Assembly (NCBI GenBank): GCA_037134895.1
Contig: JBAXLI010000004.1
Span: 1-64,000 of the forward strand
DNA length: 64,000 bases
Direction: 5' to 3'
DNA from: CAIRDP01 sp037134895
GTDB taxonomy: Bacteria; Bacteroidota; Bacteroidia; Bacteroidales; FEN-979
Under the pieces are notes generated by a model. It did no database searches. It was given only the letters and a program-made list of their open reading frames with translations, and had not been told where the DNA came from. The first letter of the stretch is position 1, and each line of letters opens with the position of its first letter. This document shows, piece after piece, positions 7,044 through 15,102 of this stretch. The position numbers and the translations under genes were made by a program.

Positions 7044-7370
7044 ATGAAAACAGCAATTTCAGCGCAAAACTCAAACTCAGAAGCACTAATTGATAAACAC
7101 TTCGGTAAATGTTCTCATTTTCATATTTACGATGATGTAAACCTTACGATTGAAGTATTAGAGAACCCTGCAACAGGGATCTCAGGATGTAAAGGGGATG
7201 TTATTGTAAGCCGGTTAATTAACAAAGAAGTCAAATGTGTAGTTGCGGGTGATTTTGGTACTAAAGTCCAGCAGCTCCTTAACCAAAACCAGATTCAGAT
7301 GATAATTCACCCCGATACCCGGGTGTCTGTTTCAGAAATAATAGAATTGTTAAACCATAAAAACAAATAA
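7044..7370 (+). CDS. NifX/NifB-type dinitrogenase iron-molybdenum cofactor domain protein
   Basis: 108 residues, beginning 1 nt after the DUF134 stop. The sequence follows the NifX/NafY-like fold: MKTAISAQ at strand 1, DKHFGKCSHFHIYD, then GCKGDVIVSRLINKEVKCVVAGDFGTKVQQLL. The family binds Fe-Mo or Fe-S clusters transiently, but stand-alone members in non-diazotrophs are of unknown function. A second member follows immediately, so the pair may form a heterodimer or handle successive forms of a cluster. No nitrogenase genes are present. Confidence 0.83.
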   Translation: MKTAISAQNSNSEALIDKHFGKCSHFHIYDDVNLTIEVLENPATGISGCKGDVIVSRLINKEVKCVVAGDFGTKVQQLLNQNQIQMIIHPDTRVSVSEIIELLNHKNK

Positions 7371-7739
7371 ATGAAAATTGCTGTTCCCGTTCACAATGGA
7401 TTTGTAAATGATCATTTTGGTCATTCAGATACATATTCAGTTTTCTCTTTATCACAGGAAAACAAGATTATTCACACCGAAATCGTTAAAGCAAATGAAG
7501 GTTGCGGATGCCGCTCAGGAATCGCTGAGGTACTTGCTGCAAAAGGAGTTACTGTTATGCTCGCAGGTAATATAGGGGGCGGAGCTATACAGCATTTGTA
7601 TACCAGTGGCATTGAAGTCGTAAGAGGATGTTCGGGCCTGGTCGAGGATGTAGTTACCGAATATTTACAGGGAAGCATTACAGATAATAACCTGACCTGT
7701 CACCAGCATGAAGGATGCGACAATAAGCATGCAAGTTAA
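7371..7739 (+). CDS. NifX/NifB-type domain protein with Cys/His tail
   Basis: 122 residues, starting directly at the stop of the previous gene. It keeps the family pattern (MKIAVPVHNGFVNDHFGHSDTYSVF, then GIAEVLAAKGVTVMLAGNIGGGAIQHL) and adds CGCRSG near residue 43 and a C-terminal tail with C, H, H and C residues (CHQHEGCDNKH) suited to metal binding. Likely in one operon with the DUF134 regulator and the preceding paralogue. Function in a non-nitrogen-fixing context is unknown. Confidence 0.82.
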   Translation: MKIAVPVHNGFVNDHFGHSDTYSVFSLSQENKIIHTEIVKANEGCGCRSGIAEVLAAKGVTVMLAGNIGGGAIQHLYTSGIEVVRGCSGLVEDVVTEYLQGSITDNNLTCHQHEGCDNKHAS

Positions 7740-7744
7740 AAAGA

Positions 7745-8365
7745 TCAAGGTTTAATAGCTGTAAGCAAAAATACAGGGTATTCCTTCGTTTTCTCTGCGG
7801 ATGTCTCTTTCCGGATCACAAAACAAGATGTAATTGCAGGATTAATGAAACCTTGTTGAAGGAGAATTGCTGAAAGTTTTTCAGGATCAAATCCAAAGTG
7901 AACACTCATGTCTCCCTCATGAAATGAGCCATCTTCAAGGTAAAGGTCAGCTATAGCCAGTATCCCTCCCGGATTCAGCAGATTGTAAAATTTACTGAAA
8001 ATGGCAGCGGTATCATTGATATGATGGAGAACCATCTGGCTGAAAATGATATCAAAAGATTCTACATGATAATCCTCGGTCGCCAGGTTTAGAAAGAGGG
8101 TTTTGAATTTTGAACGGTCTTCGTCCTCAATCTTCTCTTCCGCCTTTTTTAGCATTTCCCGGGAACTATCCATCAGAGTTATTTCTGCAAAACGGTCTTT
8201 GAGTAAGAAACTGAGTACACCTGTTCCTGCTCCAAACTCAAGTGCACACATATTGTTTGTTAAGGGTAGAAGCCTGATCATCTGTTTGGCAATTGCCTTT
8301 GATCGTTCGATATGAACCGGGTTCATATCCCATTCTTTTGCTTTTAAATCAAAATCATTCGTCAT
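7745..8365 (-). CDS. Class I SAM-dependent methyltransferase
   Basis: 206 residues. Motif I is ALEFGAGTGVLSFLL (near residues 40-54), the acidic motif II is TLMDSSREML, and VLHHINDTAAIFSKFYNLLNPGGILAIADLYLEDGSFH follows, as in small-molecule methyltransferases of the UbiE/Tam type. The substrate cannot be told. It converges with the NifX-like pair (5 nt between stops) and is divergent from the SQR-like gene, 69 nt away. Confidence 0.8.
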   Translation of the reverse strand: MTNDFDLKAKEWDMNPVHIERSKAIAKQMIRLLPLTNNMCALEFGAGTGVLSFLLKDRFAEITLMDSSREMLKKAEEKIEDEDRSKFKTLFLNLATEDYHVESFDIIFSQMVLHHINDTAAIFSKFYNLLNPGGILAIADLYLEDGSFHEGDMSVHFGFDPEKLSAILLQQGFINPAITSCFVIRKETSAEKTKEYPVFLLTAIKP

Positions 8366-8434
8366 ATTTGATTAGTAAAGTATTTTCCATAAATTTACAT
8401 AAATTCCCTGTAGAAATTCTATCAAAACGCAAAT

Positions 8435-9889
8435 ATGAAAGTAGTAGTGCTTGGTGCAGGAATTTCAGGCCATACGGCAGCTGCAATTCTCAAAAAAAAA
8501 CTAGGTCGTCATCATGATGTAATTGTCGTTTCGCCCAGCCAGTATTATCAATGGATACCTTCAAATATATGGGTTGGAGTGGGTCGAATGACTGTCGAAC
8601 AGGTCAGGTTTAAACTGCCGAAGGTTTATGATCGCTGGGGAATTATATTCAAACAGGCAAAAGCCATATCAATTCATCCGGATGGCGATGATGAAATCAA
8701 ATCGGGATTTGTTTCAATTGAATACACGTCCGAAGGAAATACAGGTCAAAAGGAGAAAGTTCAATATGATTTTCTGGTCAATTCAACCGGTCCGAAACTT
8801 AATTTTGATGCAACACCTGGTTTAGGACCTGGCAAGAATTCTCTTTCTGTTTGTTCCTGCGACCATGCCATACATACCTGGAATGAACTTCAAAAGGCAA
8901 TCGACCTGATGAAACAGGGTAAAAAGCAACGTTTCCTAATAGGAACCGGTCATCCAAAAGCCACCTGCCAGGGAGCAGCTTTTGAATATGCCCTGAACCT
9001 TGCATTTGAGTTTAAACGGAGGAAGCTGAACCATCTTGCTGATATAACCTGGATTTCCAATGAATATGAAGTCGGGGATTTCGGGATGGGTGGTGCCTTT
9101 ATTAAACGGGGAGGATATATCACTTCCACCAAGGTTTTTACTGAATCGGTACTTGCAGAAAATAATATCGACTGGATTAAAAGAGCCGGCATTACCAGGG
9201 TTGAACCGGGTGTCGCCCATTATGAAACCTTGGATGGAAAGACCAGTTCGATTGAATTTGACTTTGCCATGCTCATACCTGCATTTGCCGGACAAGGGAT
9301 CAAAGCATACGGGAAAAACGGAGATGATATAACCTCCAGACTGTTTGCTGCAAGCGGTTTTATGCTGGTCGATGCAGATTATTCTGCCAAACCATTCGAA
9401 GACTGGAGTATCAGGGATTGGCCAGAACGTTATCAGAGCCCAGCCTACTCAAATATTTATGCCACCGGCATCGCATTTGCACCGCCTCATTCAATTTCCA
9501 AACCAATGAAAAGCCCTAACGGTACGGAAATTTTCCCGTCACCGCCACGAACTGGGATGCCTTCGGGAGTGATCGGTAAGATTGTTGCCGAAAATATTTC
9601 AGAGATTATCAAAAAAGGAGGGAGCAATCACCGTCATCTTGCAAACATGGGCCGCATGGGCGCTGCATGCATCGTTTCAGCCGGGTATAGTATGACCAAA
9701 GGCCTTGGAGCCACGATGACTGTTTCACCGGTCGTCCCTGATTGGGAAAAATATCCCGACTGGGGGCGCGATATCAATGCCACAGTGGGGGAGATAGGAC
9801 TGGCCGGCCACTGGATCAAACTTTTCCTGCATTATATGTTCCTGCATAAGGCAAAAGGTTATCCATTCTGGTGGTTGTTGCCTGAATAG
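8435..9889 (+). CDS. sqr: Sulfide:quinone oxidoreductase-like FAD protein
   Basis: 484 residues. The FAD-binding GxGxxG is GAGISGHTAA (7-16), and FxYxxW-type membrane-associated flavoproteins of the SQR/flavocytochrome c group share the YYQWIPSNIWVGVG and PAFAGQGIKAYG stretches. Cysteines C140/C142 and C178 (KATCQGAAFEYALN) are candidates for the redox pair that takes sulfane sulfur. The long C-terminus (LKLFLHYMFLHKAKGYPFWWLLPE region) is amphipathic and probably binds the membrane. Such an enzyme would oxidise sulfide and reduce quinone, feeding the cytochrome bd encoded next. Another sulfur substrate cannot be excluded. Confidence 0.75.
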   Translation: MKVVVLGAGISGHTAAAILKKKLGRHHDVIVVSPSQYYQWIPSNIWVGVGRMTVEQVRFKLPKVYDRWGIIFKQAKAISIHPDGDDEIKSGFVSIEYTSEGNTGQKEKVQYDFLVNSTGPKLNFDATPGLGPGKNSLSVCSCDHAIHTWNELQKAIDLMKQGKKQRFLIGTGHPKATCQGAAFEYALNLAFEFKRRKLNHLADITWISNEYEVGDFGMGGAFIKRGGYITSTKVFTESVLAENNIDWIKRAGITRVEPGVAHYETLDGKTSSIEFDFAMLIPAFAGQGIKAYGKNGDDITSRLFAASGFMLVDADYSAKPFEDWSIRDWPERYQSPAYSNIYATGIAFAPPHSISKPMKSPNGTEIFPSPPRTGMPSGVIGKIVAENISEIIKKGGSNHRHLANMGRMGAACIVSAGYSMTKGLGATMTVSPVVPDWEKYPDWGRDINATVGEIGLAGHWIKLFLHYMFLHKAKGYPFWWLLPE

Positions 9890-9920
9890 AGAAGGTTTAT
9901 CAATTCAAATCTCAACAAAG

Positions 9921-10082
9921 ATGAGTGACAAAAAATTTTCAAAAGCATATAAGGATGAGTTTTATCCGCCCATTCCAACTAAAGGGACAAAATTCTGGAG
10001 GTCGAATGTTCTGTATCAACTATACAAATTCTTCAGACTGAACTTAAAGATAATGAGTATGGTCGTAAAAGGGCATTCGTAG
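9921..10082 (+). CDS. Small 53-aa protein between sqr and cydA
   Basis: ATG at 9921, 31 nt after the SQR-like stop, ending TAG at 10082. The peptide begins MSDKKFSKAYKDEFYPPIPT and has a basic, amphipathic second half (FWRSNVLYQLYKFFRLNLKIMSMVVKG). Composition and position suggest a real small protein, perhaps a membrane-surface partner of the SQR-like enzyme. No family is recognised. It is shorter than common gene-caller cut-offs. Confidence 0.55.
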   Translation: MSDKKFSKAYKDEFYPPIPTKGTKFWRSNVLYQLYKFFRLNLKIMSMVVKGHS

Positions 10083-10120
10083 CTGCTTATTCAATTTTGT
10101 TGATATATTGACCTCCCGCT

Positions 10121-10136
10121 TGTGATTGATGTCACA
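10121..10136. promoter_or_regulatory. Crp/Fnr-type site upstream of cydA
   Basis: TGTGATTGATGTCACA matches the CRP-class consensus TGTGA-N6-TCACA exactly. It lies 70 nt upstream of the cydA ATG, a usual distance for activation. The same class of site is the core of the 32-bp palindrome before the Crp/Fnr gene at 21263, whose recognition helix fits this sequence. Confidence 0.6.
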
Positions 10137-10205
10137 TTTGGGGAATGACATATAGACCTATATTATTTTTAGCATACATAATACCCATAAATCAAAACGA
10201 AATTT

Positions 10206-11744
10206 ATGAATCATATTGACTTCTCCCTGGTTGACTGGTCAAGAGCCCAGTTTGCACTAACCGCCTGCTACCATTGGATCTTCGTCCCCCTTACACTTGG
10301 ATTGTCCTTTATCATTGCTTTTATGGAGACGATCTATGTTAAAACCGGGAATGAAGAGTGGAAACGCCTAACGAAATTCTGGGTGACCATTTTCGGGATC
10401 AACTTTGCAATCGGAGTTGCAACCGGACTCATCCTTGAATTTGAATTTGGAACGAACTGGTCGAACTATTCCTGGTTTGTTGGCGATATCTTCGGTGCTC
10501 CACTCGCTATCGAAGGCATAATGGCCTTTTTCCTGGAAACTACGTTTATAGCAGTCATGTTCTTCGGATGGAATAAAGTCGGAAAAAAGTTCCACCTGCT
10601 CTCCACATGGCTGGTAGCTATCGGGAGCAACCTGAGCGCATTATGGATTCTTGTAGCTAACGGCTGGATGCAATCTCCGGTAGGGATGAAATTCAACCCC
10701 GATACGGCCAGAAATGAAATGGTGAATTTCTGGGAAATTCTTTTTTCGCCTGTTGCCATCAATAAATTTCTGCATACCGTTTCTTCAGGCTATGTACTTG
10801 CTGCTATATTCGTCATAGGCGTAAGCTCCTGGTTCCTGCTTAAAAAGCGTGATGTCCTTTACGCAAAACGAAGCATCATTGTGGCTGCCAGTTTCGGATT
10901 GCTTGCTTCCATATTCATCATGCTCACGGGTGATGGTTCGGCTCGTGCTGTAGCCCATCACCAGCCCATGAAATTCGCAGCAATGGAAAACCTGTATGTG
11001 GGTCAGCAGAATGCACCTCTTGTTGCTTTTGGAATTCTCAAGGCAGATCCTGCAGCTCCAGGTCATAAAAAAATGGATTTCAGGTTCATGGTCGAGATCC
11101 CCGATGTTCTTTCATACATGGCTTTCCTTAACCCCAACGCATATGTGCCTGGAATTTACGACCTGGTTCACGGAAATCAGAATCATGGAATTCCTTCCTA
11201 CAATGAAAGGATCGCTAAAGGCTTGATTGCAATAAATTCATTGGCTGAATATAAAAAAGCAAAGCTGGCAGGGAGAGACAGTCTGGCATCTGCAAGCCTT
11301 GCCACATTTGAAGCAAATTATAATAATTTCGGTTATGGATATTATGCAAATCGCGATGTTCATGAGTTGATCCCGAGTATCCCAACCAGTTTCTATTCTT
11401 TCCGCATTATGGTATTCCTGGGTCTGCACTTCTTTGCGCTCCTCCTGGTCGTCCTCATCCTCACAGTTAAAAACAAGATAGAAACTAAAAAGGTAATCCT
11501 GTATACTGCTCTCTGGACCATCCCTCTTGCCTACACTGCTTCCATGCTGGGGTGGATTGTTGCAGAGGTTGGTCGTCAGCCATGGCTTATCCAGGATATT
11601 TTACCAACAATTGCTGCGGTTTCTCAGTTGAAAGCATCTTCTGTTCAGCTTACTTTCTGGCTGTTTGCTGTTTTCTTTACTGCTTTGCTGATTGCCGAGA
11701 TCGGAATTATGCTGAAGCAGATTAAAAAAGGTTTCACTGCTTAA
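10206..11744 (+). CDS. cydA: Cytochrome bd quinol oxidase subunit I
   Basis: 512 residues, normal length for the short Q-loop type. Hallmarks include the N-terminal RAQFALTACYHWIFVPLTLG with the haem-ligand His23, GLILEFEFGTNWSNYS, a His near 186 in KFLHTVSSGYVLAA, and GWIVAEVGRQPW near the C-terminus. The integral membrane subunit carries haems b558, b595 and d, oxidises quinol and reduces O2 with high affinity. cydB starts 30 nt downstream. A TGTGA-N6-TCACA site upstream suggests control by a Crp/Fnr regulator, in keeping with microaerobic expression. Confidence 0.97.
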   Translation: MNHIDFSLVDWSRAQFALTACYHWIFVPLTLGLSFIIAFMETIYVKTGNEEWKRLTKFWVTIFGINFAIGVATGLILEFEFGTNWSNYSWFVGDIFGAPLAIEGIMAFFLETTFIAVMFFGWNKVGKKFHLLSTWLVAIGSNLSALWILVANGWMQSPVGMKFNPDTARNEMVNFWEILFSPVAINKFLHTVSSGYVLAAIFVIGVSSWFLLKKRDVLYAKRSIIVAASFGLLASIFIMLTGDGSARAVAHHQPMKFAAMENLYVGQQNAPLVAFGILKADPAAPGHKKMDFRFMVEIPDVLSYMAFLNPNAYVPGIYDLVHGNQNHGIPSYNERIAKGLIAINSLAEYKKAKLAGRDSLASASLATFEANYNNFGYGYYANRDVHELIPSIPTSFYSFRIMVFLGLHFFALLLVVLILTVKNKIETKKVILYTALWTIPLAYTASMLGWIVAEVGRQPWLIQDILPTIAAVSQLKASSVQLTFWLFAVFFTALLIAEIGIMLKQIKKGFTA

Positions 11745-11774
11745 TTTTTTGTTCAGTTTTTAAAACACAATTAT

Positions 11775-12947
11775 ATGTTCGAATCATTATCCCTGTTAAG
11801 CCTGCAACAGTATTGGTGGCTGATCGTTTCCCTGCTTGGGGCATTACTGGTCTTTCTGATGTTTGTCCAGGGAGGTCAAACCCTGATTTTTTCTATCGGA
11901 AAAACCGATGAGGAGAGAACACTTCTTGTAAATCTGCTGGGTCGGAAATGGGAATTGACCTTTACCACCCTGGTCACTTTCGGGGGTGCATTCTTTGCGT
12001 CCTTCCCCCTGTTTTATTCAACAAGCTTCGGAGGAGCTTACTGGGTATGGATGGCGATCCTTATCGCCTTCGTCATTCAGGCGGTTTCCTATGAATACAG
12101 GAAAAAACCAGGCAATTTCCTGGGCCAGAAAACCTTTGAAATATTCCTCATTCTGAATGGATTTCTTGGGACATTGCTGTTGGGAACTGCGGTTGCGACC
12201 TTTTTTACTGGCTCTGCTTTTTCTGTCAATAAAATGAACCTTCTTGATCTTACCTCAGGTAACATGCCAATCATCTCCGAATGGAAGGGCCCTGCTCACG
12301 GACTGGAAGCCGCGCTGAATCCGATAAATCTCAGCCTGGGACTCGCGGTTTTCTTTCTAACAAGGGTGCTGGCCATCCTTTATTTCATGAATCGTTTAGG
12401 CCATGCCGTAATGATGGAACGTTTGAAAAAGCAGTTACTGTATAATGCTGTCCCGTTTCTTGTCTTTTTTCTTGTCTTTGTGGGATGGCTGTTGCTTTCA
12501 AAGGGTTTTGCCGTTGATCCTAAAACGGGTATCGTAGGGATGGAACCATTTAAATACCTGCACAACCTGCTTGCATTGCCGGTTGTCGCCATATTATTTG
12601 TTTTAGGTGTTGCAGCAGTGTTGCTTGGAATCATCCGCCCTCTTACCTGTTTTGAAAAGTGCAGTACCAAAGGGATATGGTTAACAGGTACCGGCACTGT
12701 GCTTACAGTTTGGGCATTGTTATTACTGGCCGGTTTTAATCATACAGCCTATTACCCGTCAACCTACGATCTTCAAAGTTCCCTCACCATCGAAAACAGT
12801 TCATCAAGCCATTATACACTTACTGCAATGAGCTATGTTTCCTTATTGGTCCCATTCGTCCTTGCATATATCTGGTATGTATGGAGGGCCATGGACAAAG
12901 GGAAGATCACCACTGAGGAATTGAAGTCAGAATCACATGTTTATTAA
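11775..12947 (+). CDS. cydB: Cytochrome bd quinol oxidase subunit II
   Basis: 390 residues with eight or more hydrophobic segments. Recognisable family stretches are WWLIVSLLGALLVFLMFVQGGQTLIF near the N-terminus, ELTFTTLVTFGGAFFASFPLFYSTSFGGAYW, and SYVSLLVPFVLAYIWYVWRAMD near the C-terminus. It pairs with CydA in the inner membrane. The first segment reads VQGGQTL where proteobacterial CydB has the LDGFDLG motif, as in other Bacteroidota. A 33-aa membrane peptide follows 12 nt after its stop. Confidence 0.95.
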   Translation: MFESLSLLSLQQYWWLIVSLLGALLVFLMFVQGGQTLIFSIGKTDEERTLLVNLLGRKWELTFTTLVTFGGAFFASFPLFYSTSFGGAYWVWMAILIAFVIQAVSYEYRKKPGNFLGQKTFEIFLILNGFLGTLLLGTAVATFFTGSAFSVNKMNLLDLTSGNMPIISEWKGPAHGLEAALNPINLSLGLAVFFLTRVLAILYFMNRLGHAVMMERLKKQLLYNAVPFLVFFLVFVGWLLLSKGFAVDPKTGIVGMEPFKYLHNLLALPVVAILFVLGVAAVLLGIIRPLTCFEKCSTKGIWLTGTGTVLTVWALLLLAGFNHTAYYPSTYDLQSSLTIENSSSSHYTLTAMSYVSLLVPFVLAYIWYVWRAMDKGKITTEELKSESHVY

Positions 12948-12959
12948 AAATCCAAAACC

Positions 12960-13061
12960 ATGATACAAGAGATATTTTGGCTTCTTGCCTGGCCGGTATT
13001 CATTATTGCCGCATGGATCCTGGCACGGCTGATGATCAATAAATTTGAATTAAACAAATAG
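12960..13061 (+). CDS. CydX-like small membrane peptide
   Basis: A 33-residue ATG frame 12 nt after cydB. It is one hydrophobic helix (EIFWLLAWPVFIIAAWILARLMI) with a charged C-terminus (NKFELNK). Size, position and topology match the single-helix accessory subunits CydX/CydS of bd oxidases, although no residue-level identity is claimed. A short GC stem (13063-13067 with 13074-13078) follows and may end the transcript. Confidence 0.6.
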   Translation: MIQEIFWLLAWPVFIIAAWILARLMINKFELNK

Positions 13062-13092
13062 GGCCTTTATCATAAGGCTTTCCTGATGTCTG

Positions 13093-13335
13093 TTAATTCT
13101 GTTCCTTGAGCAGGATGTCATTTATAGCTTCCTTCATTGATTCTTTAGGTAATGCACCTACAGCCATTTGTGGCTGCCCGTTTTTTGGACAGAAAAGCAT
13201 CGAAGGAATGCTTCTTATACCAAATGCTGAGGCCAGTTCCTGTTCAGCCTCGGTATCTATCTTGTAAATATTGATCTTACCTGAATATTCTGTCGAAAGT
13301 TCTTCCAGAATTGGAGCTACCATTTTGCAAGGCCA
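13093..13335 (-). pseudogene. 5'-truncated thioredoxin gene
   Basis: The frame reads as the C-terminal three quarters of thioredoxin: KMVAPILEELSTEYSGKINIYKIDTE, the cis-Pro in GIRSIPSMLFCPKNG, and a normal C-terminus. The N-terminal strands and the first active-site Cys are missing. Immediately upstream of the first Met the frame reads HWPCK, where thioredoxin has WCGPCK, and an in-frame TAG follows three codons further up. Sequence beyond about 13335 is a transposase fragment on the other strand. It is most likely a remnant left by an insertion or deletion; a functional short protein is unlikely. Confidence 0.75.
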
Positions 13336-13478
13336 ATGAACCAGCTATATCTTCTTATGAATTAGCCCGTAAAATGACCATTCGCCAAATGACTTGTTGG
13401 AAATTTAAGAATAAGTTAATGGAATGTGTTTCTGAAAGGGGAGAGATCGATATTTTGTATTCAGGGGAAACAGAATGA
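13335..13478 (+). pseudogene. IS1595-type transposase fragment
   Basis: A 47-codon open stretch without its own start encodes NEPAISSYELARKMTIRQ followed by MTCWKFKNKLMECVSERGEI, then a TGA. The SSYELARKxxIRQxTxWxFxxK pattern is the conserved N-terminal region of IS1595/ISXO2-type transposases. Both the beginning and the catalytic DDE part are missing. It abuts the truncated thioredoxin at about 13331-13336, marking an old insertion or deletion joint. No terminal inverted repeats were found. Confidence 0.65.
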
Positions 13479-13488
13479 AGTTATTTCA

Positions 13489-14040
13489 TCATTTTTCCCG
13501 GCCATTATTTTTCTGTCCCCAACCAAAACGATGCATCATCCCTTGCCCCCTTCCCATTCCTCGACCCATTCCCTTACCCTGGCCCTGGAACCCGTACAAT
13601 TCAAAGTAAAGCGAGGACAGTCTCTGGCATTGGGCAGGATTACAGATTTCTTTCAAAGCCATGTATTGTTTTACCGAGGCTTTTTGCATCTGTCTCTGCA
13701 TGTAGCAAATCGAGTCGGCATAATGGTTGACTTTTAACGTATCTGGTTTTTCAATAGCAAGTTCATCTAGTATTAGTGCCCTGTAACCACGTATGGCCTC
13801 TTTGACAGGATCTGTCGCTTTTTTGTAGTCGGCAAGTATTACGTCAACATGCTCTGATTGGGATGGGGTTAACACCAGTTCTTTTTGCAGCGCCATACCT
13901 GGTTTCTCTGGCGTTTGCTGTGTTACTGCGTCAGATTTTCGGGAAAATAATACCATAAATGTAATTAATACTGTCAGGTTGATGACAACCAGGAACATCA
14001 ACACCCAGAACACAAACTTGTTTTTAGAAAAAAAGTTCAT
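13489..14040 (-). CDS. Membrane-anchored CpxP/CnrX-like heavy-metal sensor protein
   Basis: 183 residues: one N-terminal membrane segment (about 9-32), then a helical periplasmic domain with LTPSQSEHVDVILADYKK and LKEICNPAQCQRLSSLYFEL, as in Bacteroidota proteins called periplasmic heavy-metal sensors (CnrX/Spy/CpxP fold). The C-terminus is a Gly/Met/Arg-rich tail (GKGMGRGMGRGQGMMHRFGWG) with Met and His that could bind copper or silver. It is the last gene of the ECF sigma operon, 6 nt after the anti-sigma gene, and may pass a periplasmic signal to it. Confidence 0.7.
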   Translation of the reverse strand: MNFFSKNKFVFWVLMFLVVINLTVLITFMVLFSRKSDAVTQQTPEKPGMALQKELVLTPSQSEHVDVILADYKKATDPVKEAIRGYRALILDELAIEKPDTLKVNHYADSICYMQRQMQKASVKQYMALKEICNPAQCQRLSSLYFELYGFQGQGKGMGRGMGRGQGMMHRFGWGQKNNGREK

Positions 14041-14046
14041 AACGTT

Positions 14047-14520
14047 TTATTTAGTTGTTTGAAAAAACGTTTCATCTTCATCTACGAAATCCGGAATATT
14101 AAGATCAGATTGTATGGACTGAATCTCCTGTTGATGATTACTCATTGCAGATATTCCCGGTTCCCTTTGTTTAACGATTGAAAAACCGATAATTACCGCG
14201 ATGACAAGAAGTGCAGCAACTGACAAAGGTTGAAGAATTCTCAGGAATAAAGGCTCTCTCTTTTCCTTTATGCTCTCCATTTCAGACTCAAGCCGTTGAA
14301 TTAATCGCGTTCCTGCAAATGGATTCGGCTCATCAGTCTTTCTTAAATCAATGACTGATGTAACGGATTGGAATTCTGAAACAATCCTGGAACACTCGGC
14401 ACATGAAATAAGATGGGCTTCAAATTCTTTGTTGTCCTTATCTGAAAGCTGGTATTCCTGGTAGAAAAAAAGATTCCTGCGGATAAATGAACATTCCACA
14501 TTATGTAATGGTTTTTGCAT
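14047..14520 (-). CDS. Anti-sigma factor with zinc-finger N-terminus and one membrane helix
   Basis: 157 residues. An N-terminal zf-HC2-type motif is seen with H36, C40 and C43 (HLISCAEC) and an upstream Cys at 10, then a membrane segment near residues 95-113 (PLSVAALLVIAVIIGFSIV) and a short periplasmic tail. It overlaps the sigma factor gene by 20 bp, the classical coupled sigma/anti-sigma arrangement. It should hold the sigma factor at the membrane until a periplasmic signal releases it. Confidence 0.85.
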   Translation of the reverse strand: MQKPLHNVECSFIRRNLFFYQEYQLSDKDNKEFEAHLISCAECSRIVSEFQSVTSVIDLRKTDEPNPFAGTRLIQRLESEMESIKEKREPLFLRILQPLSVAALLVIAVIIGFSIVKQREPGISAMSNHQQEIQSIQSDLNIPDFVDEDETFFQTTK

Positions 14521-15088
14521 ATTCCGAAAAATAATTGACTAATTTTTTTTGAAGGTTCAGTTTTGCCCTGTGAAGAAGTGATTCGACCGATGAAACAGAC
14601 AGATTCATAATTTCAGCAATGTCTTTATAAGCCATTTCCTCATATTTACTCAGGATAAAAGCTATTTTCTGGTTCTCAGGCAAGGAATTGACGGCCGTGT
14701 CAAGGATTTGCCTTTTCTCGTTATCCTCATTTCTAGTGTCCAAAGTTGGCGGTTCCTTACTGATTATATTTGTTCCATCATGTGAAACCCGTATCAATGA
14801 TTTCACCTGGTTAAAAATATTTCTTCGTTTCTGTTTCCTCAGATGGTCAAGCGATTTATTCACAGTGATCCGGTAGATCCAGGTAGATAGGGAAGCGTTC
14901 CTTTTATACCGGCCTATCGACCTGAATACTTCAAGAAATACTTCCTGAGATAAATCCTCAGCATCCTCCATTATGGATACAAAATAGTATGCAGTTTTAA
15001 TGACATCCTTCTGATGATGGTCAACAAGGTATTGAATTGCTCTCTTGTCTTGATTGATAAGCCCTTCAACCAGTTCCGGTTCAGTCAT
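14501..15088 (-). CDS. RNA polymerase ECF sigma factor
   Basis: 195 residues with sigma region 2 (AEDLSQEVFLEVFRSIGRY then LSTWIYRITVNKSLDHLRKQKRR) and region 4 (LPENQKIAFILSKYEEMAYKDIAEIMNLSVSSVESLLHRAKLNLQKKL). A 40-residue linker separates them. The gene lies between a secreted Gly-rich protein (14 nt upstream) and its anti-sigma. Judged by neighbours it answers to metal or envelope stress; the target promoters are unknown. Confidence 0.93.
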   Translation of the reverse strand: MTEPELVEGLINQDKRAIQYLVDHHQKDVIKTAYYFVSIMEDAEDLSQEVFLEVFRSIGRYKRNASLSTWIYRITVNKSLDHLRKQKRRNIFNQVKSLIRVSHDGTNIISKEPPTLDTRNEDNEKRQILDTAVNSLPENQKIAFILSKYEEMAYKDIAEIMNLSVSSVESLLHRAKLNLQKKLVNYFSEYAKTIT

Positions 15089-15102
15089 TCTGCTATGCCG
15101 TT

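Noticed and set aside
7044..7739. Nitrogen fixation locus from the NifX/NifB-type domains
   Set aside because: No nifHDK, nifE, nifN or radical SAM NifB is present; the stand-alone domain is common in non-diazotrophs.
13426..13737. Plus-strand frame of 103 residues rich in His, Pro and Ser
   Set aside because: It is antisense to the Gly-rich tail of the CnrX-like gene; the composition is a by-product of that tail.
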